Notes: a model not told the origin generated them from the letters alone. A stretch of DNA of 64,000 bases from Acanthosoma haemorrhoidale (GCA_930367205.1 OV884015.1:80429341-80493340); one strand, 5' to 3'. Shown: positions 26,043 through 35,920, counted from the stretch's first letter. Made by a program: numbers and translations.

Positions 26043-26315
26043 TGCTTACTAGTTTCATTGGCAAGTTTTCGAATTCATAAAACGGGAAAAATATTTTTCA
26101 ATAGAGAATATAATTCACTACATTTATCCATCCTAATTTTAAATGCGTACTTCAAATATTTTTTCGTGGTGAATCCTGAATCCTCTATAGGACTGAAAAC
26201 ACGAGACAACAATTAAGCTCCGGCACAACTAATCGAAATCCGGAACTGTCCTGTTTAATCCTGGCCTTCCAGCCAGCTTAGGAGTTTCCCCAAGCGGCAT
26301 TATATTGAGCCCACT

Positions 26316-26620
26316 TATTAGGAATACATGGTATATAGTGAAATTATTATACATAGTATGATTAGCCCATTGTTATTTACTATTGGTATAATTCCGCATT
26401 TTTATTATTACTTGTTTTATATGATTTATATTTAGTTGTAACGATAAGGGCGGCATTGTTGCGTTTTTTGTGATTAGGTTGGCATGTGCCTTATTGACCT
26501 CTCTTGTGACCGATCATGAGTGTGTGTACTGTACGTATGTATCCAAATAAATCTGTGCTCTTCTTCATTTAACTTGCATTTATACTTTCTTCCCTGCACC
26601 TTAACAGGTTATGGGCCGAT
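26316..26620 (+). repeat. Putative copia 5' LTR and primer-binding site
   Basis: About 290 bp of non-coding DNA upstream of gag. It includes AATAAA (CCAAATAAATCTGTGC at about 26541) followed by a putative LTR end ...CTTAACA. GGTTATGGGCC at about 26607 resembles the initiator-Met tRNA half primer site used by copia-type elements. Without a second LTR the boundaries cannot be confirmed. Confidence 0.45.
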
Positions 26621-26716
26621 TTAACGAAAGAGTCGGATTCAGTTTTTGTTTGTGCTGTGCGGTGTAACCTGTTGGACTCACTTGCGCGGTCGGTTTCGGT
26701 TTTGTTCGTTTTTGCG

Positions 26717-27480
26717 ATGGCTAGTTCAACTATGAACCTTCCTTTCGGTATAAAGCCATTCGATGGCTCAAATTTTGGTAATTGGGACTTCAGGGTAAAA
26801 TTGTTACTTGAGCAAAACGGAGTACTTCGAGTTCTGAAAGAGTGGGGGGTTCTGGGGAAGCCGAACTCAAGTTGTTTAATCAAGAAGATGTAAAAGCCCG
26901 TAACGTTATTGTGCAAGGACTTGCCGATAATATATTACCTACAACCAAGGACAAGAAGACGGCGAAGGGGATAATGGATGCCCTAGCAGCGACTTATGAA
27001 AAGCGTGGGATGAAATCGCTTGTCACCGCCCAGAAGGCTTGGAGAAAATTGGAATATAATAATGATCCAATACAATAATTGGAATATCAATAATGATCGC
27101 CCTCTCCAAGAGTTTTTTCAAACGTTCGATTCAATGGCTTCGGAGGTGAGAGTGGCTGGTGGTAATTTAGAAGAGGATGAGGTTGTAAACCAGCTTCTTG
27201 TTGCAATGCCGTCCGATTATGATTCTGTGGTATCTGCGATGGACATTTTGTGTAGTAAGGACAAGACGGCCGTTACTTTGGAGTATGTGAAAAACACACT
27301 TCTGGCTGAATATGAGAGGAATTTGAAGAAAGAAGATCACCCGTCTGCAAATGTTTTTTCAGCTTATAGAGCTAAAAGCTTTAATAAAAATTTGAAGGTC
27401 GGTCAAAACAAAAGTATGTCTAACGTTATTTGTTATTATTGCAAAAAATCGAGGTCATTTTAAGAAAAATTGTCCTAAAC
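26717..27480 (+). pseudogene. copia gag, frameshifted
   Basis: Starts at ATG 26717. FDGSNFGNWDFRVKLLLEQ is the UBN2/copia-gag N-terminal motif. The frame shifts near 26880, and a local AT-rich duplication around 27050-27095 shifts it again. QEFFQTFDSMASEVRVAG and LLVAMPSDYDSVVSAM are typical of copia gag. A CCHC knuckle (CYYCKK...GHFKKNC) at 27431-27474 is cut by a 1-nt frameshift. Confidence 0.85.
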
Positions 27481-27581
27481 TTAAAAATAAAGGATTTGCC
27501 GCCATTTCTAGTGATGACAATTGTGAGGAATTTCTGTTTACTACCCAGGATAACAGTAGTGATACCACAACATATAAGGCA

Positions 27582-28960
27582 GTGGTTTGTGAACAATCAT
27601 CTGATGTAGCATGCTTCGTAGTCGATTCAGGTGCGACATGTCATCTTATAAGGGACGAGTTCAGTGTTTTTCTAATAGATTCAACTCCAGTAAATGTTGA
27701 TATTAGTGTGGCAAAGGCAGGTGAATCGGTGGTTGCTTTAAGGAAAGAAATTTGTTTTGTATGTCGGAAGATGGAAATAAAGTTCGTATAACTGATGCTT
27801 TTGTGTGCGAAAATTTAACAATGAATCTCTTATCTGTTATGAAGTTGGAGGAGAAGGGATGCAGAGTAGTATTCGAAAATTCCTGTGTTAAAATATTTGG
27901 GGGATCAAATGTTATGGACAGGCTATCTCGTTGGCAAACTGTATGTAATTAAACTTCACCTTTTAAAGGAACAAGCAAATGTTGTTTGTGCATGTACCAG
28001 TCTAATGCATCGAAGGATGGGGCATAGTGCATTATATCCTGTTGGAATTTGTGACATTTGTTTAAAGGGGAAGCACACTAAGTTATCATTCATGAAGAGC
28101 ATTCCAGAGGACTGGAAGGCTACTAGGATTCTTCAGCGTGTATCAACTGATGTATGCGGTAAGATATCGCCCTCAACTTACGATAATTACAGTTATTTTG
28201 TCACGTTCATAGATCACTACAGTAATTTTTGTGCCACATATCTTCTACGTAAGAAACCGGAAGTTTTTGAAAAATTTCAAATATATGTAGCAATGGTCGA
28301 GGCTAAATTTGGTGCAAGAATTCAAAATTTACGTTGCGACCGTGGTGGCGAGTACGTTTCTGCCAAGTTTGTCGATTTCTGTCAAACCAAGGGTATCACT
28401 ATCAGCTATTCCTTCATGGTTATTAAAACGGCAAGGCTGAAAGAATGAATAGAACTCTTTTAGAGAAAGCCAGATGCCTTTTGTTGGACAGTAAATTAGA
28501 CAAGAGCATGTGGGGTGAAGCGTTGATGACAGCGACCTATTTGACTAATCGACTTGGAACCTCAGTTTTGCCCAACGGTATGTCACCCGCTGAACGCTGG
28601 TAAGGTTTTAAACTCAATCTTAAGAAGATAAGAATATTTGCTAGCCCGGCATATGCATTCATTCACAAAGAAGACAGAAATGGAAAACTAAGCGACAGAT
28701 CTAAAAAGTTGTTTTTAGTCGGTCACTGGGATAACGGTTACCGTCTCTGGAATCCTGAAACAAAGATGATAGAGTATGGAAGAAACGTCATTTTTGATGA
28801 ATCTATTGAATCTGATATATCAGAGAGTGAAGACAAACCTAAGCACATCATTGTATCTCCAGAAGAATGCATTCCTGAAGATCAGAGTAAATCTCCCACA
28901 CCTCAGGACAAATGTAAGTCTCCCATACCTGGACCAAGTGGACAAGATATGTTATAGAAG
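27582..28960 (+). pseudogene. copia protease and integrase, frameshifted
   Basis: The protease active site is VVDSGATCHL (Asp codon at 27624). After a frameshift comes the GAG-pre-integrase HHCC zinc site (HRRMGH with CDICLKGKH), then the integrase core with first Asp in STDVCG, second Asp in RCDRGGEY, and the Glu in KAERMNRTLL, which is in a different frame at about 28430-28450. The domain continues through DKSMWGEALMTATYLTNRL to a TAA at 28602, and on to the C-terminal LSDRSKKLFLVGH and RNVIFDES motifs. All catalytic residues are present but split over at least three frames. Confidence 0.88.
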
Positions 28961-29073
28961 ATATTGCAGGTGATTCTGATTCAGAAAGTATTTTCCGTTG
29001 TTTTCCTGACGAAACGACTGGTTATCCCAAGAAAGAACGAAAATCAACAAGGAATAAGGTAAAACCAAAGTAT

Positions 29074-29970
29074 TTGGATGGTTTTGTTATTAATTTTGCC
29101 TTGAATGAAATGGCTTTGCCCACTAATGCCGAAATAGATGTTCCCAAGACATTTTCAGATGCGATTCACGATCCTGATTGGCAGCAAGCCATTAACGAAG
29201 AATTAACCTCATTAGAAAGTAATAAGACTTGGGAAGAGGTAGATGCTCCACTGGATTTAACCCCTATTGACTGTAAGTGGGTTTTCACCATAAAGACTTC
29301 CAACGGTGAATCTAAGAAGAAGGCGCGCTTAGTGGCTCGCGGTTTTCAACAACATATCGATGACGTTGACGACATCTATGCACCGGTTGCCCATTTCACG
29401 ACACTTCGAGTACTTCTTTCTACGGCTGCAGAGAAGGATCTATTGATTGATCAGCTTGATGTTCGGAGTGCGTTTCTTAAAAGTGATCTAAAGGTGCCAG
29501 TTTATATAAAGCCACCGGAAGGCTATAAAAGTCAAAGTGCTAAAGTGTTAAATGACCATTTAAATGATATATTATTGAAATTTGGATTTTGTAGATCTAA
29601 TGTAGACCCATGTTTATATTTTGATGACAGTGTTTATATTCTTGTATGGGTTGATGATTTTCTATTGATAGCTAATTCTAAATCTAAATTGGAAAATGTT
29701 AGGAAATTATTAATGACAGATTTAGAATGTAAAGATTATGATAATAGTGGAAATTTTGAATTTTAAGGGTTGAATATTTTCAGAAATAAACTAGGGAATA
29801 TTGTAAAACAGGAAAATCTTATTAAGAAAATATTCCATAAGTTTAATATGTCAGATGCTAAATTTAAACGAATACCTACTGAGCCTAAGCTTAATCTCGA
29901 AAAAGGAGATCCGAATAATTGTCCTAAGCTACCTTATAAAGAACTTTTAGGAAGCTTAATGTATTTGATG
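29074..29970 (+). pseudogene. copia reverse transcriptase, N-terminal part
   Basis: Open from 29074 to a stop at 29764. CKWVFTIK, ARLVARGFQQ, the palm motif DQLDVRSAFLKSDL and the catalytic box LVWVDDFLLIA are intact. A short stretch between KPPEGYK and LNDHLND seems missing compared with copia RTs. The frame reopens at 29770 and runs into the family C insertion at KELLGSLMYLM. Confidence 0.9.
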
Positions 29971-30169
29971 TGTTTTTAATATCAAGTGAAAAAACTTTAA
30001 AATAAATTTTAAAGTTTAACACTCTCAAGTACGCTGTTAGAAGTCCGTTACAGCAGTGGAGTGGAATCTGCAGTGACGTCACAAAGATAAGTGCTACTTA
30101 TTATTACTTATTGGTGATTCAGGGACTTTTCCCCCACCTGGGTGTGCATCGCACGAACCCACAAAGACA

Positions 30170-31348
30170 ATGCCCGCCAGTAAAGGTTCCCGCAGGTCAT
30201 CTGACACACAAATGGACATTACTTATGCCATTTCCGACTCCCCAGTCAGCCTCGAGTCCGATACGGACAATACTGAGGGATTCAAGAAGCCCAAAAGACA
30301 CTGTCAACCCCGAACAGAGCCACTAACCGTCACTCAGGTTCAGAATTCTTTCGAACATTTAAATACGGCCCAACCACAAACGGCTCCATCCGAGCCCATG
30401 ACTACTAAACCAAGACCAATACCTCCCCTAGTCATGGGTAAATTAAACAGCTACGACTTGACTAGGCTCTTAAAAGAATACATCGTCACGGGGTACCATA
30501 TAGTCCAAGGACAGCAGGATACCAAAGTATTTTGTGCCACGGAACAAGCCCTAACAACCACAACCGCCACTCTTAAAGCAGCTCAAATCCCATTTCATAC
30601 ATATGCCCCGAGGGGAACGAAGCCTAACAAGAAATTCCTTCTCCACGGTTTTGATTTAACACATCCCATCGACGAAATTGAAGAGCGCATAAAAACAGTA
30701 GGAGGAATAATATCGGTCTACAGACTACGCAAAAGTGACCACAATGGCGCCAAAACGGATATTGAGCCAGTCCTTGTAATAGGTGACTCAACACTTACCG
30801 CGGGAAAACTCAAACAAATCCGCCATGTTCACAACGTGCTTTTCCGGGTCAGCACCTATAATGAAAAGCGCGGCATCCCCATGTGCCAGAATTGCCAAGA
30901 GTATGGCCATACCCGGCGATACTGCTTCAAATCGCCGAAGTGTGTGAGATGTAGTCAGCCTCACGACACTAAGGATTGCCCACGAGACCAGGCGGTACCC
31001 CTACGTTGTGCTAACTGCGGGGAAGGACACGTTGCATCTTATCAGCAATGTCCATATAGGGTGCAATTACTGCAGGCAATAGAGACTAGACGCCAGGCTC
31101 AGCATCAGACTATTGCGTCATCTAGGGACACTAGATACGCTCCGGCTCCCCCACCCCCACGACAAACGGCATCTTACGCGCATGCGACCAGTGGACGGCA
31201 CCAATACACTGAAGAATCTCCCGCGCCCGCGACCTCATCCAACTCAACTATGGACGCCATGCTCAACATTTTGGGCACCTTAATAACACAGCTGACCGGC
31301 CTCATTGAAAGAGTTCTTAATAAACTCGATGGACCAGCAACAAAATGA
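30170..31348 (+). CDS. Family C ORF1, gag-like RNA-binding protein
   Basis: Intact 392-residue frame. The N-terminal 85 residues are Ser/Thr/Pro-rich. A central domain (about 90-235; LNSYDLTRLLKEYIV, HGFDLTHPIDEIEERI) matches the RRM-like core of Jockey-clade ORF1 proteins. Three zinc knuckles follow from residue 238: CQNCQEYGHTRRYC, CVRCSQPHDTKDC and CANCGEGHVASYQQC. A Pro/Ala-rich stretch precedes a hydrophobic, probably helical end. Family knowledge: ORF1p binds element RNA to make ribonucleoprotein particles. The TGA stop overlaps the ORF2 ATG (ATGA, 31345-31348), the usual layout for coupled reinitiation; the same overlap occurs in the inverted copy at 33966-33969. Absence of frameshifts suggests a recent insertion. 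Confidence 0.87.
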   Translation: MPASKGSRRSSDTQMDITYAISDSPVSLESDTDNTEGFKKPKRHCQPRTEPLTVTQVQNSFEHLNTAQPQTAPSEPMTTKPRPIPPLVMGKLNSYDLTRLLKEYIVTGYHIVQGQQDTKVFCATEQALTTTTATLKAAQIPFHTYAPRGTKPNKKFLLHGFDLTHPIDEIEERIKTVGGIISVYRLRKSDHNGAKTDIEPVLVIGDSTLTAGKLKQIRHVHNVLFRVSTYNEKRGIPMCQNCQEYGHTRRYCFKSPKCVRCSQPHDTKDCPRDQAVPLRCANCGEGHVASYQQCPYRVQLLQAIETRRQAQHQTIASSRDTRYAPAPPPPRQTASYAHATSGRHQYTEESPAPATSSNSTMDAMLNILGTLITQLTGLIERVLNKLDGPATK

Positions 31349-31941
31349 TTGGTCATCACATTCTCAATTATAACGTTTGCGGCCTTAGGCCCAAACAAGG
31401 CGATGTCGAGGCAATTTTACGTTGCCATACCCCGGATGTTGTGATTTTAACGGACATCAGGCTAAAGAAGGACTGCTATTGTCGTTTTCCAGGCTACTTT
31501 ACCTACCGGCAGGACACTGAAACATCAACGGGGGGCGTGGCCATTTTAGTCAGGCAGGGAGTACCTTGCAAACGACTGAACCCAGTGGTGCCCTCTGACT
31601 GGAATCACTATGTAGTCACTCTCCAGCTCCGAATGACGAACAACATTATTGTGACTGGCATTTATCGACGACCTAGGACAAACCTAACGACAGCCAGGCT
31701 CAACATAACCCAGACTAGCAAAAACAAAAGTCACATAATAGTTGGTGACCTCAATGCCAATCATAGCTGGTGGAGTGGTACAACACCTAATGCCCTCGGC
31801 AGGCACATAATTAAAACGCCGTTTACAGTGATCCATCCAGGTGTGCCGACATTTAGGCAACATGACAACCCAGATAGGACCTCCACACCGGATCTACTTC
31901 TCACTCAACAACCTCTTGTTGTTGTTTTTCCCACATCCTAA
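31345..31941 (+). pseudogene. Family C ORF2, endonuclease part only
   Basis: N-terminal 190 residues of an apurinic-like endonuclease (EEP fold): the NYNVCGLR start, VVILTDIRLKKD, GGVAILVRQGV and VGDLNANHSWWSG with the conserved Asp/Asn. The usual metal-binding Glu (E-T-x-L) reads Asp in both copies here (TDIRL/TDTRL). The frame breaks after PDLLLTQQ, where an internal deletion joins it to the 3' untranslated region and adds a few foreign residues. The last active-site motif (SDH) and RT are gone. Confidence 0.85.
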
Positions 31942-31986
31942 ATTTGACCTAGAGAGCTTCGAAAAAAAAAAAAAAACAAAAACTTA

Positions 31987-32548
31987 ATGTATTTGATGGT
32001 CGCTTCTCGATCAGATCTAACTTATGCAATTTCATATTTTTGTAGATTTCAAAGCTGTTTTACTGTAACTCATTGGAAGCACTTGAAAAATGATGTAAGA
32101 TACTTGAAACAAAGTCCTGACATGGCTCTTAGCTTTGAAAAATCTAACTCTAGTGATGTTCATATAAATGCATATGTTGATGCAGACTTTGCATTTGACA
32201 AAAATGACAGAAAAAGTGTATCTGGTTACATTATCAAGGTAAATAATAATGTTGTTTCATAGGGATCGAGGAAACAAGGCGTAGTTGCTTTAAGTAGCTG
32301 TGAAGCCGAATATTATGCACTAGGTGACTGTATTAAAGAGGTACTATTTTTGAACAAATTATTAAATGAGAGTTTTAACTTTAAAGGTAAAATTAATATT
32401 TTTGAAGACAACCAGGGCACAATTAAAATTGCAAGTACCTGTGAGACCAAAAGGTCCAAACATTTTGATGTAAAGTATAATTTCGTAAAAGATATTGTTG
32501 ATAAAAATATAGTTAAATTGCATTATGTTGATTCTTCTAATCAAATAG
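31987..32548 (+). pseudogene. copia RT end and RNase H
   Basis: Continues the copia frame after the target-site duplication: RSDLTYAISYFCRF, then AYVDADFAFDKNDRKS, the first RNase H Asp. A TAG occurs at 32261, then LSSCEAEYYAL with the RNase H Glu, FEDNQGTIKIA with the next Asp, and KHFDVKYNFV. It breaks off after VDSSNQIA, where copia normally continues with D-x-x-TKPL. From 32549 the sequence is family C RT on the other strand. Confidence 0.87.
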
Positions 32549-33326
32549 CATATGCTGCTACCTCACAGTTGGAGTATGAAGCTCCCACGATGTGCGCAGT
32601 GTATATGTTGAAGAGTAGGGGTCCCAGTACTGACCCTTGGGGAACACCGACAACGAAATCCCTCCTGGTAGTTAACGTGGTTCCTATGCGTACCGAAAAT
32701 GTTCTGCCTGCCAGGTAGGAGGACATAATATTCTGTAATTGCTCCGGGAAGTCGTGGTCTTTCAGACGTTGCAGGAGGGTGTGATGATCGACCGAGTCAA
32801 ATGCCTTCGTGCAATCTAGGGAGATCAACGCGGTGATTCTATTGAGGCGCATGCTCGATGCAACGTGCCGCTGCAGTTTCACGAGGTTACAGTCCGCGCT
32901 AAGCCCTTTGGTGAAGCCAGTCTGTTGGGGTGGAACTATGTCTTGGGCGTCACAGTGCCTGGTGAGATGTTTGTGGAGAATCCGTTCATAGATCTTCGAC
33001 AGCTGGGTCAGCAGACTGATGGGCCTATAGTGAGCAGGATCGTACCCAGACTTGGCGGGTTTCAGCAGTGGGATGACAACGGCATGCTTCCACGTCTGGG
33101 AAAAATAGTGCAGTCGTAGTGAGGAGTTCAGGATGTTCACTATGTGAGATATCCCCTTCCGTGGCAGCATTTTCAGAAGGATGTTCTGCACGTTGTCATC
33201 TCCTGGTGCCCTGTTGCCTCTGGTGCGACGAATGATAGCTGCTACCTGGTGGTAGGAGGTATATATAGAGGTTTGGGTGGGGGTAACAGCCGCTGTGATT
33301 GGGTCGCTAACTCTATCCCCTCTCAT
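32549..33326 (-). pseudogene. Family C reverse transcriptase
   Basis: Open frame of about 260 residues: RTRGNRAPGDDNV (the KAPG.D-type start), PLLKPAKSGYDP, HYRPISLLTQLSKIYERIL, DIVPPQQTGF, SLDCTKAFDSVDH (block A, catalytic Asp), VVGVPQGSVLGPLLFNIYT (block B) and CEVAAYA, which is cut before the two catalytic Asp residues of block C. The first residues (about MRGDRVSDP) come from the local duplication and are not original RT. Confidence 0.87.
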
Positions 33327-33404
33327 AGCTGAACCCTGGTGGTAGGAGGGATATATAGAGGTTTGGGTGGGGGTACACTCACCAGGCGCTGTGATTGGGT
33401 CGCT
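33245..33404 (-). repeat. Tandem duplication, period 90 bp
   Basis: Unit 33245-33308 and unit 33335-33404 share CCTGGTGGTAGGAG, AGAGGTTTGGGTGGGGGTA and GCTGTGATTGGGTCGCT. They differ by a short insertion (CACTCACCAGG region) in the second unit. It lies exactly where endonuclease and RT were joined by deletion. Confidence 0.8.
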
Positions 33405-33969
33405 GTTGAGTGAGAAGTAAGTCCGGTGTGGAGGTCCTATCTGGGTTGCCGTGTTGCCTAAATGTCGGGACCCCTGGGTGGATCACTGTGTACGGCGTTT
33501 TAACTATGTGCCTGCCAAGGGCATTAGGTATTGTACCACTCCACGAGCTATGATTGGCATTGAGGTCACCAACTATTATGTGACTTTTGTTTTTGCTAGT
33601 CTGGGTTATGATGAGCCTGGCTGTCGTTAAGTTTGTCCTGGGTCGTCGATAAATGCCAGTCGCAATAAGGTTGTTAGTCAGTCGCATCTGGAGAGTGACT
33701 ACATAGTGATTCCCATCAGATGGCACCACTGGGTCCAGTCGTTTGCAAGGGACTCCCTGTCTGACTAAAATGGCCACGCCCCCTGTTGATGTTTCCGTGT
33801 CCTGCCGGTAGGTGAAGTAGCCTGGGAAACGACAATAACAGTCCTTCTTTAGTCTGGTGTCCGTTAAAATAACAACGTCCGGGGTATGGCAACGTAAAAT
33901 TGCCTCGACATCGCCTTGTTTGGGCCTAAGGCCGCAAACGTTATAATTGAGAATGTGATGACCAATCAT
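33379..33969 (-). pseudogene. Family C ORF2 endonuclease part (inverted copy)
   Basis: 196-residue frame nearly identical to the endonuclease at 31345, with about a dozen residue differences: NYNVCGLR, TDTRLKKD, VGDLNANHSSWSG, then divergence after PDLLLTQQ. The ATG overlaps the ORF1 stop as ATGA (33966-33969). The last active-site motif is missing. Confidence 0.85.
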
Positions 33970-34880
33970 TTTGATGCGGGTCCATCGAGTTTATTAAGAA
34001 CTCTTTCAATGAGGCCGGTCAACTGTGTTATCAAGGTGCCCAAAATATTGAGCATGGTGTCTATAGTTGAGTTGGATGTAGTCGCGGGCGCGGGAGGAGG
34101 GAGGGGGGGTTCTTCCGTGTATAGGTTCCGTCCACTAGTCGCATGCGCGTAAGATGCCGTTTGTCGTGGGGGTGGGGGAGCCGGAGCGAAAGTAGTTCCC
34201 CTAGATGACGCAATAGTATCTTGCTGGGCCTGGCGTCTATTCTCTATTGCCTGCATTAACTTTAACCTGTATGGACATTGCTGATAAAAAGCCACGTGTC
34301 CTTCCCCACAGTTAGCGCAACGTAGGGGTACCGCCTGGTCGCGTGGGCATTCCTTAGTGTCATGAGGTAGACTACATCTCACACACTTCGGCGATTTAAA
34401 GCAGTAACGCCGGGTATGGCCATACTCTTGGCAATTCTGGCACATGGGAATGCCGCGCTTTTCATTATAGGTGCTGACCCTGAAAAGCACGTTGTGAACA
34501 TGGCGGATTTGTTTCAGTTTTTCCGCGGTAAGTGATGAGTCACCTATAACAAGGACTGGCTCTATTTCCGTTTTGGCGCCATTGTGGTCGCTTTTGCGTA
34601 GTCTGTAGACGGATATTATTCCTTCTACTGTTTTTATACGCTCTTCAATTTCGTCTATGGGATGTGTTAGGTCAAACCCGTGGAGAAGGAATTTCCTATT
34701 AGGCTTTGTTCCCCTCGGGGCATATGTATGAAATGGGATTTGAGCTGCTTTAAGAGCGACGGTTGTGGTTATCAGGGCTTGTTCCGTGGCACAGAATACT
34801 TTGGTATCCTGCCGTCCTTGGACTATATGGTACCCCGTGACTATGTATTCTTTTAAAAGCCTGGTCAGGTCGTAGCTATT
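33966..34880 (-). pseudogene. Family C ORF1, 5'-truncated
   Basis: About 305 residues that align with residues 94-392 of the ORF1 at 30170 and keep all three zinc knuckles (CQNCQEYGHTRRYC, CVRCSLPHDTKEC, CANCGEGHVAFYQQC). The C-terminal linker has a few extra residues (EEPPLPPPAP). Upstream of SLNSYDLT the frame stays open to 34931, but the sequence no longer matches ORF1, so the ATG at 34931 is probably chance. Confidence 0.83.
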
Positions 34881-34903
34881 TAATGAATTATCGGCTAAAA
34901 CTA

Positions 34904-35003
34904 GGGGGTATATATAGCCCCAAGTAGCCAACGGGCTGGGGTCTTATTCTGGCCAATCGCGTCTAGCCAATGAGCCGAGGTTTTATTATGGCCAACCGCA
35001 TTG
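34904..35003 (-). promoter_or_regulatory. Promoter-like block: CCAAT-type repeats and TATA box
   Basis: Two tandem 39-bp units (34926-34964 and 34965-35003) each hold two CCAA[C/T] boxes, so read on - they give four ATTGG/GTTGG boxes. These are followed at 34904-34921 by GGGGCTATATATACCCCC, a TATA box in a GC-rich setting. Order and spacing (CCAAT-type boxes, then TATA, then about 25-35 bp) fit an RNA polymerase II promoter firing on - into the truncated ORF1. Inferred from pattern only; the origin of this DNA is unknown. Confidence 0.4.
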
Positions 35004-35275
35004 CAGGCCTGGATGAATTTTGAATGTTCTAGACCAGGACCCAGCCCCTCTACAAAGGCCCAGGGACTACTTGAGTCCTTGCCTCTGAGCTGGTTTTTTA
35101 GCTGCGTCTTTTATTGTTTACAATATTTACACTGATATGACTTATGGTTTGGTAATATTATTTACATTTTTTCAATTAATTTACGACATATTATAACCAA
35201 TTTACAATATATGTACAATAGAGTATAGGGTGATTTATTTTATGCAGTTAGTATACATACAAATGGTATAAATAA

Positions 35276-35336
35276 GAACATTGAACACAATTACTTATTG
35301 CCCAATAAGGCATATCGTAAGTTTATCACTATAAAG
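35276..35336 (+). mobile_element. Family B 3' end, short relic
   Basis: AACACAATTACTTATTGCC, CAATAAGGCA and TTTATCACTATAAAG are a diverged copy of the family B terminal region, seen better at 35.85-35.92 kb. Confidence 0.5.
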
Positions 35337-35683
35337 ATTTGAATTATCAGAAATTAAGTTTTACTAGATAATCTTAAAAATAAAGGCAACCCTATGAAAA
35401 TTAATAAAGGTTCATTAACTAATTTCTTGGTAATAACACAGCAACATCGTGGCAGTAGAACTAGCATGAATGATGGCATCTAGAGACGGTTCGTTCAGAC
35501 AATACTTCAAAGAGTGCATCTATAAACGAACATAAAAAAATCCAAGCTATTTGATGATTTATATATTTGTTAATAATGAACGTTTTATTTATTGAAAATA
35601 TATGATTATTACTGTTATATGTGTAGGGACACGTAATGTGATTGGAGGATGTGGATGAACCTGATTAGTTATTATTAAAAGCG

Positions 35684-35920
35684 TACCGGTGACGCGATTG
35701 ATAGAGGAGCGTGGGGGACTTCTCAAGACTCGGCTTCCTCTTTACATGCGAGGGAGGTGGCAACCATGTGGATTCGGGAGGGCTCTAGGCTGTTTGTAAA
35801 TACTGTATGAATGAGCGGGTGAATGAAAATCATAAATATGCTATGAATTAGAACATTTATCACAATTACTTATTGTCTAATAAGGCAGATTGTAATTTTA
35901 TCACAATAAAGTTTTGAATA
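35684..35920 (+). mobile_element. Family B non-LTR retrotransposon, 5'-truncated
   Basis: Shares GGGGGACTTCTCAAGACTCG, CTTCCTCTTT, CTGTTTGTAAATACTGTATG and the AATAAGGCAGATTGTAATTT end with the copy at 60.6-60.8 kb. ATTATTAAAAGCG (35671-35683) and ATTATTAAAGCG (35921-35932) flank it as a target-site duplication that differs by one A. Non-coding 3' untranslated region only. Confidence 0.72.

Larger units (their letters stand above)
29971..31982 (+). mobile_element. Family C Jockey-type retrotransposon, internally deleted
   Basis: Inserted into the copia RT gene. CTTAATGTATTTGATG is present at 29955-29970 and again at 31983-31998, a perfect 16-bp target-site duplication that also restores the copia frame. 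The element keeps a 200-bp 5' untranslated region, a complete ORF1 and the ORF2 endonuclease start. It then jumps at about 31910 to the last 50 bp of the 3' untranslated region and a poly-A tail (31963-31982). RT is absent. The 5' end is retained and the middle lost, unlike the usual 5' truncation. Confidence 0.88.
26316..32548 (+). mobile_element. Ty1/copia retrotransposon, decayed and interrupted
   Basis: Domain order gag - protease - integrase - RT - RNase H is diagnostic of copia. All coding parts are on + and split by frameshifts and stops. It is interrupted by a family C insertion at 29971-31982, and its 3' end is missing: RNase H breaks off at about 32548, where inverted family C DNA begins. 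No 3' LTR was found, so the 5' LTR start at about 26316 is a guess. Confidence 0.88.
32549..34905 (-). mobile_element. Family C Jockey-type retrotransposon, inverted copy truncated at both ends
   Basis: Read on -: ORF1 from about 34880, endonuclease from 33969, then RT from 33326 to 32549. It stops inside the YADD active-site box, exactly at the copia junction. It has no poly-A tail and no target-site duplication, so it did not arrive here by a simple insertion; recombination or inversion is more likely. The region between endonuclease and RT is deleted and replaced by a tandem duplication. Positions 33404-34875 mirror 30451-31910 of the + copy. Confidence 0.82.

Noticed and set aside
32549..34905. 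Reading the inverted family C copy as a normal insertion into copia
   Set aside because: No poly-A tail and no target-site duplication, and the RT ends inside its active site at the junction.
34881..34931. ATG at 34931 as the start of the inverted family C ORF1
   Set aside because: The first residues come from the TATA/CCAAT block and do not match ORF1 of the complete copy.
35004..35110. Possible copia 3' LTR right of the inverted copy
   Set aside because: No similarity to the putative 5' LTR at 26.3-26.6 kb could be found by eye.
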